Source: an uncultured Dorea sp. (GTDB lineage: Bacteria > Bacillota > Clostridia > Lachnospirales > Lachnospiraceae). Taken from it: 14,594 nt of DNA. The stretch's first letter is position 1; every line of letters starts with the position of its first letter. Both the position numbers and the translations under genes were made by a program. The notes below the pieces were generated by a model that searched no databases, was not told the origin of the DNA, and worked only from the letters and a program-made list of their open reading frames with translations. The DNA lies in NCBI GenBank assembly GCA_934295165.1, contig CAKRAT010000053.1, positions 1 through 14,594 on the forward strand. Direction: 5' to 3'. Positions 13,605 to 14,594 of the stretch are shown here, piece after piece.

Positions 13605-14594
13605 TCATTCTTCCAGATTCTTTCCAAGTCTGATTTTTTCCATTTTCTTCACAAATTCCTCATCCGCATGGTCAAACAGATAGTTCCGGTCACTGACCCG
13701 CTGCTTCTCATTCTCTTCTTCAATCAGTTTTCTTGTATATTCAATCTCCTCCAGAAAATCTCTCGAAGAAATACGGGTTCCGCCCTGCCCCATCGTGATC
13801 ACCTGCTCTACCCCGTCGGAGGTCACAACCGTCACATGATACTTTCTTCCGATATGATGAACGACCTTTTCAATATACTGATCGGCTGTCTCCGCCTCTT
13901 TGGTATACACAACATGGATATTATGATACTTCTGGATCTCCAGTGCATAACCTTCCACCTTGTATGCATCAAACACCAGGATCAGTACACATTTCTTATA
14001 TCCCTGATAATTGCAAAGGATATCCATCAGCTTGTCCCTTGCAGCCTCGATGCTGACTTTCGCCAGTTCTTTCAGTTCCTCCCATGCAAAGATGACATTG
14101 TAACCATCAACCAGCAGATATTCCTGCATGACTTCTTCTTTTTTACGCTGTTTTTTCGCATACTCGCTTTCGTAGGTCTGTGATGTCAGTCCACCTTTTC
14201 TTTCTACTTTGCCGTATGTCCGGATGAAGATTTCTTCCAGTTCTTTTTCTTCTGCTTTTGAATAGATCACCGGTGTTCTTGCAGCTCTCGGCATCTGACG
14301 TGCAGCCTGTTCGGACTGTCTCTTTGCCTCTTTTAGTGCACGTTCCTTTTCCAGCTGATTTTCCAGATGCATATATTCCGCCACCTGATTCCATGGAACA
14401 TTGAATCCTGCACCATGGGAACAGAAAACAGAGCCTGTCGGGTTCTCGATGTCACGTTCCGGATCATAGCCCATCTCTTCAATCACTGCTTCTGCATTCC
14501 GGCAAGATTCATAGCCACGGAATGTACAGGTCAGATGTCCCTGTCCTCTTGTATAAGAATTCACTTCCATCTGATAATCCCGCATACCGGTAAC
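13605..14594 (-). CDS. TetM-like ribosomal GTPase fused to YacP/Rae1 NYN nuclease (5' part missing)
   Basis: The frame is open to the window edge, so the N-terminal GTPase lies outside. Positions below count from the first Met seen (14585). Residues 1-75 match the C-terminal domain of TetM/TetO-type ribosomal protection proteins: MRDYQMEVNSYTRGQGHL, then NPTGSVFCSHGAGF and PWNQVAEYMHLE. After a charged helical linker (78-150), residues 155-326 match the NYN protein YacP/Rae1 end to end: LLVDGYNVI (157-165), VFDAYKVEG (204-212), YTKEAETADQYIEK (227-240) and VTSDGVEQVITMGQGGTRISSRDFLEE (254-280). The acidic site would be D160, D206, D235 and D257. Rae1 of Bacillus subtilis cuts mRNA in the ribosomal A site, so the fusion suggests a GTPase-guided mRNA nuclease or a rescue factor. 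It does not show tetracycline resistance. Confidence 0.9.
   Translation of the reverse strand, partial: VTGMRDYQMEVNSYTRGQGHLTCTFRGYESCRNAEAVIEEMGYDPERDIENPTGSVFCSHGAGFNVPWNQVAEYMHLENQLEKERALKEAKRQSEQAARQMPRAARTPVIYSKAEEKELEEIFIRTYGKVERKGGLTSQTYESEYAKKQRKKEEVMQEYLLVDGYNVIFAWEELKELAKVSIEAARDKLMDILCNYQGYKKCVLILVFDAYKVEGYALEIQKYHNIHVVYTKEAETADQYIEKVVHHIGRKYHVTVVTSDGVEQVITMGQGGTRISSRDFLEEIEYTRKLIEEENEKQRVSDRNYLFDHADEEFVKKMEKIRLGKNLEE

Noticed and set aside
13524..14183. Plus-strand open frame (219 codons) antisense to the NYN domain
   Set aside because: The opposite strand encodes an end-to-end YacP/Rae1 match, and this frame has low-complexity hydrophobic content without a ribosome site.
13605..14594. 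Tetracycline resistance gene
   Set aside because: Only the last domain of the TetM-like part is visible and it is fused to a nuclease. Ribosomal protection paralogues of this kind are not evidence of tetracycline resistance.

Overview
The window looks like the chromosome of an anaerobic Firmicute of the Lachnospiraceae / Clostridium cluster XIV type. This is inferred from moderately AT-rich DNA, strong AAGGAGG-type ribosome sites, an ECF vitamin-type transporter, a preQ1-I riboswitch and a TetM-like factor joined to a YacP/Rae1 nuclease. Every gene reads on the minus strand except the transposase remnant at the left edge.

Layout, left to right: the right end of an IS3-family insertion sequence (1-187, plus strand); an XRE regulator with a zinc ribbon (321-1088); a DUF2804 protein (1241-2365); a small YqfO/NIF3-C-terminal-like protein (2543-2872); a GTG-started short-chain dehydrogenase (2920-3573); an ECF transporter S component (3681-4244); a nucleoside hydrolase (4262-5236) with a preQ1-I riboswitch and terminator in its leader (5269-5366); an MMPL-family exporter (5529-7601) with its own promoter inside a set of three operators (7667-7757); a UvrD/PcrA-type helicase (7759-9990); an internally deleted hybrid histidine kinase (9994-10476); a MATE efflux protein (10616-11995); a Lon-like AAA+ ATPase without a protease domain (11995-13479); and the C-terminal part of a TetM-like ribosomal GTPase fused to a Rae1/YacP NYN nuclease (13605-14594, cut by the window edge).

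Two blocks stand out. First, the preQ1 riboswitch sits in front of a nucleoside hydrolase and an ECF substrate-binding component. Together they make a coherent queuosine/queuine (7-deazaguanine) salvage operon: import through ECF-S, then release of the base by the hydrolase, shut down when preQ1 is abundant. Second, the right-edge gene places an A-site mRNA nuclease domain on a ribosomal-protection-type EF-G paralogue. This suggests GTPase-guided mRNA cleavage on the ribosome. It lies upstream of a Lon-like AAA+ ATPase that overlaps a MATE transporter by one base.

The MMPL promoter is also notable. Three copies of a TGAC-N5-GTCA operator lie about 2 and 4 helical turns apart. Two of them, in opposite orientation, also form the likely intrinsic terminator of the upstream helicase gene.
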